Part shown: piece after piece, positions 5,891-12,313 of the stretch
Layout: each line of letters opens with the position of its first letter
Numbering within the stretch: position 1 is the stretch's first letter
From: Clostridia bacterium
GTDB taxonomy: Bacteria; Bacillota; Clostridia; TANB77; CAG-508
Direction of reading: 5' to 3'
Length of the DNA: 12,313 nucleotides
Assembly: GCA_022790685.1 (NCBI GenBank)
Contig: JAAVXQ010000067.1
Location: 1-12,313 of the forward strand
Notes under the pieces: generated by a model
What the model saw: the letters and a program-made list of their open reading frames with translations, nothing else
Database searches by the model: none
What the model was told of the DNA's origin: nothing
Position numbers and translations under genes: made by a program

Positions 5891-7009
5891 TTATTTACCT
5901 GAACGTCTACCAATATTTGTTTGAGTTATTATTCTATTAAATGTCTCATAATTTTTTTCTTCAATTTGAGCTTTACATTGTTCTAAAGTAAGTTTTCCAT
6001 CACAATATAAATTTGCAAGTGAATTCATAAGACCTATACTACCTTTATCTAAATTACCTTGTATAGCATCTTCTATTTCTGAAACACTAAATTTTTCTTT
6101 TCTAATACATGCAGATACTGTATTATCTACTACCATTACTTCTGGTACCAATACTACACCATTTCCATCAGCAGATTTTAAAAGTCTTTGTGATACAACG
6201 ATTTTTAAAAGTGCAGATAAAAGATTTTTTATTGTCATTTGATCACGTACTTCATAGAAGTTTATCATTCTATCAATAGTCTCTGCACATGACTTTGTAT
6301 GTAATGTTCCAATTACTAAGTGACCAGATTCTGCCATATCTATTGCAGCTTCCATAGTCTCTTTATCACGAATCTCTCCTACTACTAATATATCACAATC
6401 TTCTCTTAAAGCATTTATAACACCATCTCTATAATTTAAACAGTCTTTTCCTGGTCCTACTTCTTTTTGAACTATTATAGATCTTTTACTTGTATGTTTA
6501 AATTCGACTGGGCTTTCCAAAGTTAGAATTTTTCTATTTTGCTTTTTATTTATATCATCTATTAAAGCACTTAAAGTTGTTGTTTTACCAGAGTTTGTTT
6601 TTCCTGTAACTAACATTAAACCTTGTGGTTGATATGTCATTCTTCTAACTATATCTGGAACTCCTAAATCTTCAAATTTTGGTAATTCATTTTTTATAAT
6701 ACGCATTGTAAATAGTGGTACATCATCTGAATATGAAGCATTTACTCTGAGACGAGTGCCATCATAAACCAATGAAGTATCTAACTTTCTTTCTGTTTTG
6801 TAAGTATTTTCTTTATCCATATTTCCTTTTACAATATATTCATATATTTCATATAAATCTGATTCATCTAATGGATCTACACTCTCTATCTCCACTAAAG
6901 ATCTAGAAACTCTTAATATTGGCCTTAATCCATATAATAAATGTATATCTGATGCTCCTCTTTCTATAGCCTCTTTAATAATTTGTTCTGTTAAAATCAT
7001 TTTTTCCAC
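5891..7009 (-). CDS. pilT: PilT-type retraction ATPase of the type IV pilus
   Basis: PilT is the hexameric cytoplasmic ATPase that depolymerises pili at the PilC platform. The 372-residue protein has the N-terminal ASDIHL motif (19-24), a P-loop GKTNSGKTT (136-144), an Asp-box counterpart TLESPVEF (163-170), Walker B ILVVGEIRD (207-215) and the His box GHLVIGTLHT (229-238). There is no tetracysteine zinc motif, which separates it from PilB. It departs from textbook PilT: the P-loop is usually GPTGSGKTT, the Asp box usually has EDP where this has ESP, the arginine-rich segment before Walker B reads LREDCD where LRQDPD is usual, and the C-terminal AIRNLIRE-type motif is not evident. The ATG follows AAAGGTGG, ten bases after pilB, so the two are co-translated. 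It could be a specialised PilT/PilU variant. Confidence 0.88.
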   Translation of the reverse strand: MEKMILTEQIIKEAIERGASDIHLLYGLRPILRVSRSLVEIESVDPLDESDLYEIYEYIVKGNMDKENTYKTERKLDTSLVYDGTRLRVNASYSDDVPLFTMRIIKNELPKFEDLGVPDIVRRMTYQPQGLMLVTGKTNSGKTTTLSALIDDINKKQNRKILTLESPVEFKHTSKRSIIVQKEVGPGKDCLNYRDGVINALREDCDILVVGEIRDKETMEAAIDMAESGHLVIGTLHTKSCAETIDRMINFYEVRDQMTIKNLLSALLKIVVSQRLLKSADGNGVVLVPEVMVVDNTVSACIRKEKFSVSEIEDAIQGNLDKGSIGLMNSLANLYCDGKLTLEQCKAQIEEKNYETFNRIITQTNIGRRSGK

Positions 7010-7019
7010 CTTTCTTTAA

Positions 7020-8654
7020 CTAAAATATTGCTAATTTTTTATTTACTTCATCTAAAGTTACCATTCCATTTATTACTTTATTTAGTGCATCTATATGCAA
7101 AGGTCTATATCCTTGTTCCAAAGCGACATTTCTAACAGATAAACTAGAACCACCATCTGCTATGATTCCTCTTATTTCTTCTGAGATTTCCAAAATTTCA
7201 AATGCTGCAATTCTTCCTTTAAATCCTGTATTATTGCATTCTGGACAACCATGTACTTCATATGTAAATTTTCCTTTAAAATCTGGTGTTTCTCCATATT
7301 TTTTCATTAGATCTGTTATAATCTTTTTCTCACTATCTGTAAATTCTCTCTTTTTTGCACATTTTTGACATACTGTTCTTATAAGTCTTTGTGAAATCGC
7401 TGTTGCCAAAGTACTTGATATATCATAATCTGATATTCCCATTTTTCTAAGTCTTGTTATTACTTCTACTGCATTTATTGTGTGAACTGTTGATAAAACA
7501 TAGTGTCCTGTTTGTCCTGCTTGAAGTGCTATTTCTGCTGTTTCAAAATCACGAATCTCTCCTAATAAAATTATGTCTGGGTCTTGTCTTAAAATTGTTC
7601 TTAAAGCATCAGCAAATGATTGCTTTGCATCAACTTCAATTTGATTTATTCCAGAAACTCTAATTTCAACCGGATCTTCAACTGTTGTTATATTTACTTC
7701 TGGTTTATTTAAATAATCTAAAATACTATATAAAGTTGTTGTTTTTCCTTCTCCTGTAGGAGCTGCAATAACTGTAATACTATTTCTTTTATCAAAACAT
7801 TTTTTTAATATTCCCTCATCTTTTGGAAATCCTAAATCAAATATATCTCTTATTCCTGCATTCTTTTTTAATAATCTTAAACAGAATTTTTCTCCATTTA
7901 TTGTTTTTTGAGATGAAGAACGTATATTATAATCTTCATATAATAAAATTCTACCATCCTGATTTTCTTGTTTTTCTTGGTGCATATTAGAAATTGCTTT
8001 TAATCTACCTACTAATTGCTGTTGTTTTGCTTTATCTATATTAGCAACAGTTATAAGGTCACCATCTATTCTATATCTAACTCTTACTGTAGTTTCCATT
8101 GGTTCAATATGAATATCACTGGCTCTTTTTTCCATAGCAGTTTTAAATATTGTATCTACTAAACCAGATATATCTCCTGTGGTACGTATCTCATCTGATG
8201 AGGTTGATTTACCTTCTAATTCTTTAAGTACTCTTTCTACATTAGTGTCAAAAGTTAAATACTTATCTAATACTAATCCTTTACTTAATAAAATTAATCT
8301 TATTTGCTCTACTGCTCTTTTATTGGCCGTATCTGCAAAACAAACTTTAGCTTTTTTTCCATCTATATCGAACATTACTGCTTTACAAGCTTTACACACG
8401 TCTAGAGATATATATTCTTTTAAATCTATCTTTACAGTATCTTTTGTAAGTAAAATAACCTTCTCTCCTAAAATCTCTCCCATGTTTTTTATTAATTCTA
8501 CTGATGAACATAGATTTAAAGTATGGATTATATCACCTATTCTTTTATTTGGATGATCTTTTTGATATTCAATTGCTACTTCTATATCTTTTTCACTTAA
8601 TACACCTCTACTTACAAGTCCTATACCAAGTGGTGACTTATTCCTTAGTGCCAT
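7020..8654 (-). CDS. pilB: PilB-type assembly ATPase of the type IV pilus
   Basis: PilB powers pilus extension from the cytoplasmic face. The 544 residues comprise an N-terminal GspE/MshE-like domain (about 1-145), then ASDIHIEP (178-185), RYRIDGDL (193-200), P-loop APTGEGKTTTLY (298-309), Asp box TTVEDPVEI (323-331), LRTILRQDPDIILLGEIRD (351-369) with Walker B, and the His box GHYVLSTVHT (383-392). The zinc site is complete with Cys429/432 and Cys470/473. This motif set and length are those of PilB/GspE. Neighbouring pilT, pilO-like and pilin genes favour a pilus over type II secretion. The start has a strong AAGGAGG ribosome binding site. A gap of 105 bases before it contains a TATAAT without a good -35 box, so an internal promoter is possible but unproven. 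Confidence 0.94.
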   Translation of the reverse strand: MALRNKSPLGIGLVSRGVLSEKDIEVAIEYQKDHPNKRIGDIIHTLNLCSSVELIKNMGEILGEKVILLTKDTVKIDLKEYISLDVCKACKAVMFDIDGKKAKVCFADTANKRAVEQIRLILLSKGLVLDKYLTFDTNVERVLKELEGKSTSSDEIRTTGDISGLVDTIFKTAMEKRASDIHIEPMETTVRVRYRIDGDLITVANIDKAKQQQLVGRLKAISNMHQEKQENQDGRILLYEDYNIRSSSQKTINGEKFCLRLLKKNAGIRDIFDLGFPKDEGILKKCFDKRNSITVIAAPTGEGKTTTLYSILDYLNKPEVNITTVEDPVEIRVSGINQIEVDAKQSFADALRTILRQDPDIILLGEIRDFETAEIALQAGQTGHYVLSTVHTINAVEVITRLRKMGISDYDISSTLATAISQRLIRTVCQKCAKKREFTDSEKKIITDLMKKYGETPDFKGKFTYEVHGCPECNNTGFKGRIAAFEILEISEEIRGIIADGGSSLSVRNVALEQGYRPLHIDALNKVINGMVTLDEVNKKLAIF

Positions 8655-8759
8655 TTTTTCCTCCTTACATTTACAAGAATATTATTCATTATTAATTATA
8701 TATATAAATTTCGACAAAAGAAATAGTTTTTTTACAATTACCACATATTTCCTTTAATC

Positions 8760-9821
8760 TTAAATTTCAAACGGTCCATATTCTTTAGAATCATTTAATT
8801 GCTTTATATATTCATATCCCTCTTTACGATTGTCATTTAAATCTGTGTATTTTATCCAATATCCTGATACTTCAAATTCACAATCTTCTAAATCTTTAGC
8901 AGTTTGTTTAGACATAGTATATATGCTTTTACTTTCACCTGCTTTTGTAAGTAATTCATTTTTTATGATATTATCAGTATTTTTGTATCTAAATACAAAT
9001 TTACCATTATTGTCTCTTCCATAATTTGGAATCCATACATACATGTTTTTTTCAAAACCATCTTTTAGTATTCCTGTTGTTTCGTCATAATCTAAGCTTC
9101 CAACAATAATTGCTGCCCATAATTTATTTTCATAACTATACCATCCAATATAGTCATTTTTATCTTCTGTTTCATTTATAATTTTATATGAATTTCCAAC
9201 TCTTTTGATTGGTATAACAGTATTTGGATTAACATTTGGATACAAAGCAAAAGTTTCTCTAGATATCTCTGGCTCATTACATACTTCACACAATTCTAAT
9301 GTTTTTGCTGTAGATAAACTTACTTTTTCTTCTGTCTCTCCTACGTTATATTTAACAGATAAATCTATTTTTCTTACCATATCATATTTTTTCCCAGTAT
9401 CTGTTCCATAAGCATTTTGTAGTTTCATTTCTACTAAATATCCTTTTGGAATTTTTGTATTAAAAAATTTAACAGTTTTTGAAACTTTTTTAGGATTTAT
9501 AATAATCTTTTTTGTATCATTTGTGTCAGAAGAAACTTCAACAATATATTCTTTTCCAGATTTATTAAAGTCTTCTTCTATTTCTGATATTTCTTCTTTA
9601 AATTCATCATAATACATTTTTTCAATTTCTTCTAATATATTAGTTGCAATTCTTGTCGCACCTGCTGTTCTGTTAACATTTTTTGAGGTTAAATCTATAT
9701 TAGTATATATTGCAGTTACAACAACTATTGTAAGAGTTATAACAGTAATTGAAACAACAATATCAACTCCAGTTACACCTTTTTGACTTTTTAATTTTGA
9801 AAGAAATTTTTGTATATTCAT
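8760..9821 (-). CDS. Large prepilin-like protein (minor pilin or pilus tip candidate)
   Basis: The 353-residue protein begins with a prepilin signal: a basic leader ending K14-G15, predicted cleavage before Val16, then a hydrophobic helix (about 16-40, rich in Val, Ile, Thr). Mature position 5 is Asp20 instead of the usual Glu, and the region around it reads VTGVD. It is more than twice the size of the other pilin. An ectodomain of about 310 residues follows a charged segment (63-90) and includes CEVC (178-181), a single Cys314, and a C-terminal part with WAAIIVG (235-241) and MYVWIPNYG (260-268). I recall similar VWIP-containing segments in exported clostridial proteins, but this is memory, not a search. 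It lies between pilD and pilB, starts 16 bases after pilD with an AAGGAGA site, and is probably processed by the same peptidase. A priming or adhesive minor pilin is my inference. Confidence 0.75.
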   Translation of the reverse strand: MNIQKFLSKLKSQKGVTGVDIVVSITVITLTIVVVTAIYTNIDLTSKNVNRTAGATRIATNILEEIEKMYYDEFKEEISEIEEDFNKSGKEYIVEVSSDTNDTKKIIINPKKVSKTVKFFNTKIPKGYLVEMKLQNAYGTDTGKKYDMVRKIDLSVKYNVGETEEKVSLSTAKTLELCEVCNEPEISRETFALYPNVNPNTVIPIKRVGNSYKIINETEDKNDYIGWYSYENKLWAAIIVGSLDYDETTGILKDGFEKNMYVWIPNYGRDNNGKFVFRYKNTDNIIKNELLTKAGESKSIYTMSKQTAKDLEDCEFEVSGYWIKYTDLNDNRKEGYEYIKQLNDSKEYGPFEI

Positions 9822-9837
9822 ATTTCTCCTTCTTCTT

Positions 9838-10611
9838 TTAGCTATAAATATAATAGTTTTTTATAATAGTTATGGCTATCATGCAAATTCCAAGAATTGT
9901 TCCATAATTAAATAATTTAATATTTTTACTTTTATTTATTCTCTTTATAAATTCTACAATACTTTGAATTGTTATAGATGCTATTAATAGAATTATCATA
10001 TATTTTATTTCTAAACATAATGCACAGTATATAATAAAAAGTATGATTTCAAAAAAGTATATCTGTCTTTTAACTAATATATTAAAAATAAATAAAATTA
10101 AAATAAGCAATATGTATATTCCATATCTATATATGTTAATATTTTTTTCAAATATATATAGATATACTATATACATCATTTGACATATAACTCCAAATAA
10201 AAGTACTTTTAAATTAATTTTTTTATATTCATTATCAATTCCAATAACTATAGCGATTGTGACATACATAAGTACAAATGATACATAATAAATTATTTTA
10301 TTTATTTCATAATTTGGAAATTTCATATTAATTGTTAAATATGAAATTAAGAAAACTATTCCTGAAATCATTTCTAACAATAAATATCTTATCCTTATTT
10401 TTTCTTTGCAATATCTGCACTTTCCTCCTAAAGTTATATAACTTATTATCGGAATTAAATCTAAAAATTCTAATCTATGATTACACTTTGGGCAAAAAGA
10501 TCTTTCATGTGTTATATCTCTTTTTAATGGAATTCTATAAACAGCCAAAGTAAAAAAACTTCCAAAAACTGTTCCCATCATAAATACCATTATGTACAAA
10601 AAAAAATCCAT
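9838..10611 (-). CDS. pilD: Prepilin peptidase / N-methyltransferase, atypical peptidase site
   Basis: PilD cleaves prepilin leaders at the inner-membrane face and methylates the new N-terminus. The N-terminal domain is typical: GSFFTLAVYRIP (17-28), four zinc cysteines in CPKC (40-43) and CRYC (65-68), DLIPIISY (51-58) and RYLLLE (75-80). The rest is several membrane helices. The first catalytic Asp is present in GID (Asp126). The second A24-family motif, GxGD, expected near 185-190, is absent: the segment reads KRQIYFFEII, with Glu188 at or near the Asp position. Length (257) is normal and there is no frameshift, so this is substitution and not truncation. Peptidase activity is therefore doubtful, or this clade uses a variant site. 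The ribosome binding site (TAGGA) is weak and the gene sits behind a hairpin at 10640-10667, fitting low expression relative to pilin. Confidence 0.85.
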   Translation of the reverse strand: MDFFLYIMVFMMGTVFGSFFTLAVYRIPLKRDITHERSFCPKCNHRLEFLDLIPIISYITLGGKCRYCKEKIRIRYLLLEMISGIVFLISYLTINMKFPNYEINKIIYYVSFVLMYVTIAIVIGIDNEYKKINLKVLLFGVICQMMYIVYLYIFEKNINIYRYGIYILLILILFIFNILVKRQIYFFEIILFIIYCALCLEIKYMIILLIASITIQSIVEFIKRINKSKNIKLFNYGTILGICMIAITIIKNYYIYS

Positions 10612-10630
10612 GATTTATCCTACTTCTTTA

Positions 10631-10667
10631 TTTAAAATAAGGCATATACACTTTTATGCATATGCCT
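10631..10667 (-). terminator. Hairpin between pilin and pilD, probable partial terminator
   Basis: AGGCATATACA (10640-10650) pairs over 11 positions, with one wobble pair, with TGCATATGCCT (10657-10667) around a six-base loop. The minus-strand tail reads TATTTTAAAT, a poor T-tract, so read-through is likely. It lies 23 bases after the pilin stop and would let pilin mRNA exceed that of the downstream machinery genes. Confidence 0.55.
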
Positions 10668-10690
10668 GTTTAAGTATTTTTAATTTTAAT

Positions 10691-11131
10691 TTATTCAGTA
10701 ACTAATTTTAAATCTTCTGACATTGTAATTGTTCTAGCTGTTACTTTTAGTTTACAAGTATATGATTTTCCTTTTGTATGTTTATAAGTAACTGTTACTT
10801 CTCCATCAGCTGTTACTGGATCAGGGTTTATTGTTACTGATTCAGCATTTGGACATTCATTTTTTATATAGTTTCCTGTTATATAACTACGTAATGGAGT
10901 AGCATCTCCTGTAGCCATATTTGCATAATAAACTGTTTGAATTGAAGCAAGAGCATTATTTAATTCATCTCTTACTGATCCAAGTTCTGTTGCATCAACA
11001 GCATTTGCAGCTTGTCCTAATACACCATTCTCTCCCATTACTAGTGATATTGAAACACCAGCTAAAATTAATAGCACTATAATTGTTATAACTAATGCTA
11101 CTAAAGTAATACCTTTTTGTTCTTTAAACAT
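10691..11131 (-). CDS. Type IV prepilin, probable major pilin
   Basis: The 146-residue protein has a short leader MFKEQKG cut before Ile8, followed by a hydrophobic helix ITLVALVITIIVLLILAG (8-25) that packs the pilus core. Mature position 5 is Ala12, not the usual Glu. After the helix come SLVMGENGVLGQA (29-41), an amphipathic stretch to about 70, and a small beta-like domain with Cys93 and Cys126, which could form the C-terminal disulfide loop common in pilins. Size is right for a structural pilin. The ATG follows AAGGAGG, among the best ribosome binding sites in the operon, and a hairpin sits just downstream, both consistent with high expression. A TATAAT lies in the 64-base gap upstream, without a clear -35 box. 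It may instead be a pseudopilin, but pilT nearby favours a true pilus. Confidence 0.85.
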   Translation of the reverse strand: MFKEQKGITLVALVITIIVLLILAGVSISLVMGENGVLGQAANAVDATELGSVRDELNNALASIQTVYYANMATGDATPLRSYITGNYIKNECPNAESVTINPDPVTADGEVTVTYKHTKGKSYTCKLKVTARTITMSEDLKLVTE

Positions 11132-11195
11132 AATTTTTTCCTCCTTAGTTTGTTTAAAATACTTTTTTGTATATATTTAAATTATAAATATAACC

Positions 11196-11675
11196 TTATT
11201 TAGAATTTGGTTTTTCAAAGAAAGTTCCTTGATTTGTACTTGTATTTGTAGTATTGGTATTTATAGTATTATTATTTGTAGTATTGTTGTTTGTATTCTT
11301 GTTAGTATTTGTAGTAGTATTATTATTTACACTATTATTTGTTGTTCCTGATGAAGTAGTTGTTTGAACTTCTGTCTTATATTCAACAAATGGATTAGCT
11401 TTTCCTTTTTGATATGATTTTTTTGTTGTATAGTTTTTTAAATCAGCACTTACTATTTCATAAGATTTTAATAGAGAATCACTAGTTGTTGAAGTATCTA
11501 AATTCATTTCTATTTCTTGAATTGTTGTTTTTACAATGCTATCTGCTACATATTCTCTTATTTCTGGTAATTCTTGTGTGCTATCAAAGAAATCATAAAA
11601 TATCATACTTAAGGTAAACAATATTACTGCTCCTAATAAAAGCAATATAAAAATTTCTTTTAATATTCTTCCCAT
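11196..11675 (-). CDS. Membrane-anchored Asn/Thr-rich protein in the PilP position
   Basis: This 159-residue protein has one N-terminal membrane helix (about 8-27), an extracytoplasmic helical-looking segment (35-80), a short KANPFVEY motif (92-99) and then an extreme low-complexity tail of Asn and Thr with Ser (about 105-150), ending in a charged stretch. It follows the pilO-like gene by 14 bases and precedes the pilin gene. In T4P operons PilP follows PilO and carries a proline-phenylalanine segment of the xPF type, so a PilP-like alignment role is a reasonable inference; sequence likeness is too thin to name it. The tail would be flexible and has many hydroxyl residues that could be glycosylated. 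The ATG follows AAAGGG. The tail coding DNA (about 11225-11345) is a degenerate trinucleotide-like repeat that could vary in length between strains. Confidence 0.6.
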   Translation of the reverse strand: MGRILKEIFILLLLGAVILFTLSMIFYDFFDSTQELPEIREYVADSIVKTTIQEIEMNLDTSTTSDSLLKSYEIVSADLKNYTTKKSYQKGKANPFVEYKTEVQTTTSSGTTNNSVNNNTTTNTNKNTNNNTTNNNTINTNTTNTSTNQGTFFEKPNSK

Positions 11676-11689
11676 ATAGAACCCTTTCT

Positions 11690-12313
11690 TTAATTTGTTT
11701 GGTTAGATAATACTGCATTTATTTCATCAATTGCATTTTCTAAATCCGGAGTAGAAATCTCAGATATACTTACAATATTCATTGGAACACCTTTTACAAC
11801 AAATTCTGCATCTACCCAATTTTCTTGTTTCTTTCTTTCTTCCTCAACTTGTTCTGTTGTCATATTTTTTGAAGATGTTACATTTACTTCATGTTTAATC
11901 ATGTCAAAATTATTTATTTCAAACTCTAGTCTATCATCATCTTCTATATCATAAACAAATTTTGTAACATCTGTATAATTTCCTATAGTTTTAAAATGTA
12001 AATCACACAAAAGATAGGTTGTAGTTTCTGCTTTTTTAGCAACACTCTCTTTTACATCTAATTGAAGTAATACATCATTTTCAGTAGCATAATTTCCTAT
12101 GATTGTCCACAAAAAATCTATATCCACTAAATCAACTGATGTGGCAGCAAGTTCCTTTTGACTTTCTGCTAATTCTTCAAATTCTTTTTTAGATGCTTTA
12201 TATCTTTTTACTGAATTATCTAAAACTCCTTTTTTTATATCATATTCTGTAGTCGTTTTATCTTTTAAATCAATAACACTATTATTTAGTTCTCCACTTC
12301 TTTTTTCAATAAA
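11690..12313 (-). CDS. pilO: PilO-like pilus assembly protein, 5' end outside the window
   Basis: The frame stays open to the window edge, giving 207 residues and a stop at 11690, so the true start is upstream of 12313. A GTG at 12127 is only an internal Val codon: it has no ribosome binding site and the protein reads through it. The first 60 visible residues are charged and helical with coiled-coil character, followed by a ferredoxin-like domain including FKTIGNYTDVTKFVYDIE (about 107-124) and, after a charged insert, DAEFVVKG (about 168-175). Coiled coil followed by this alpha/beta fold with a GxYxxVxxF pattern is the PilO layout; PilO forms an inner-membrane alignment complex with PilN and PilM. 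The missing part should hold a short cytoplasmic end and one membrane helix. PilN and PilM genes are expected further upstream. Confidence 0.75.
   Translation of the reverse strand, partial: FIEKRSGELNNSVIDLKDKTTTEYDIKKGVLDNSVKRYKASKKEFEELAESQKELAATSVDLVDIDFLWTIIGNYATENDVLLQLDVKESVAKKAETTTYLLCDLHFKTIGNYTDVTKFVYDIEDDDRLEFEINNFDMIKHEVNVTSSKNMTTEQVEEERKKQENWVDAEFVVKGVPMNIVSISEISTPDLENAIDEINAVLSNQTN

Noticed and set aside
519..8695. Numerous plus-strand frames of 60-125 codons inside the minus-strand genes
   Set aside because: They are Leu/Phe/Ser-rich antisense shadows of RNase J, pilC, pilT and pilB, with no ribosome binding sites or recognisable domains.
7020..11131. Type II secretion or competence pseudopilus instead of a type IV pilus
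   Set aside because: The motifs alone cannot exclude it, but a PilT-type ATPase and a PilO-like protein in the same operon, with a small pilin, fit a retractile pilus better.
11690..12127. A 145-residue gene starting at the GTG at 12127
   Set aside because: The same frame is open all the way to 12313 with coiled-coil sequence typical of PilO, and there is no ribosome binding site before the GTG. It is an internal codon of a longer gene.
1..12313. Alternative genetic code with TGA as Trp, because no gene here ends in TGA
   Set aside because: Conserved Trp positions use TGG, all full-length proteins read without in-frame TGA, and TAA/TAG preference is expected at this base composition with only about a dozen genes.

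Overview
The window is very AT-rich (roughly a quarter G+C by eye) and every supported gene lies on the minus strand. Genes begin with ATG or GTG behind AGGAGG-like ribosome binding sites and stop only with TAA or TAG. RNase J, a low-GC codon bias and a Gram-positive style type IV pilus cluster with very hydrophobic pilin N-termini point to a low-GC Firmicute, most likely an uncultured Clostridia member of the gut type. I cannot name the species.

Reading in transcription order (high to low coordinates), positions 12313-4518 hold a type IV pilus (T4P) operon. It starts inside a pilO-like gene cut by the window edge, then a membrane protein in the pilP position with an Asn/Thr-rich tail, the probable major pilin, a prepilin peptidase (pilD), a large second prepilin-like protein, the assembly ATPase pilB, the retraction-type ATPase pilT, and the platform protein pilC. 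pilC is split into two overlapping frames by a one-base shift. A strong terminator (4473-4504) ends the operon. The parts form one machine: PilO and the pilP-position protein for alignment, PilC as membrane platform, PilB and PilT as extension and retraction motors, PilD to process prepilins, and two pilins. Three parts depart from the textbook: PilD lacks its second catalytic Asp motif, both prepilins lack the usual Glu at mature position 5, and pilC is frameshifted.

Positions 4471-3507 hold a ROK-family sugar kinase with its own promoter, whose -35 box lies in the T-rich tail of the pilus terminator. Next (3445-2983) is a compact unit of different base composition: a perfect consensus promoter, a strong ribosome binding site, a G+C-rich 99-residue protein I cannot identify, and a G+C-rich terminator. 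It looks like acquired DNA.

Positions 2842-2219 are non-coding but not empty. A good promoter lies about 590 nt upstream of the RNase J start, followed by several perfect stem-loops and a terminator-like hairpin, so there may be a long regulated leader or a separate small RNA. RNase J (2218-311) carries a basic N-terminal extension and ends at a clear terminator. Positions 24-270 contain two tandem 11-bp repeat pairs and a promoter for a further minus-strand gene, of which only the first seven codons are inside the window.
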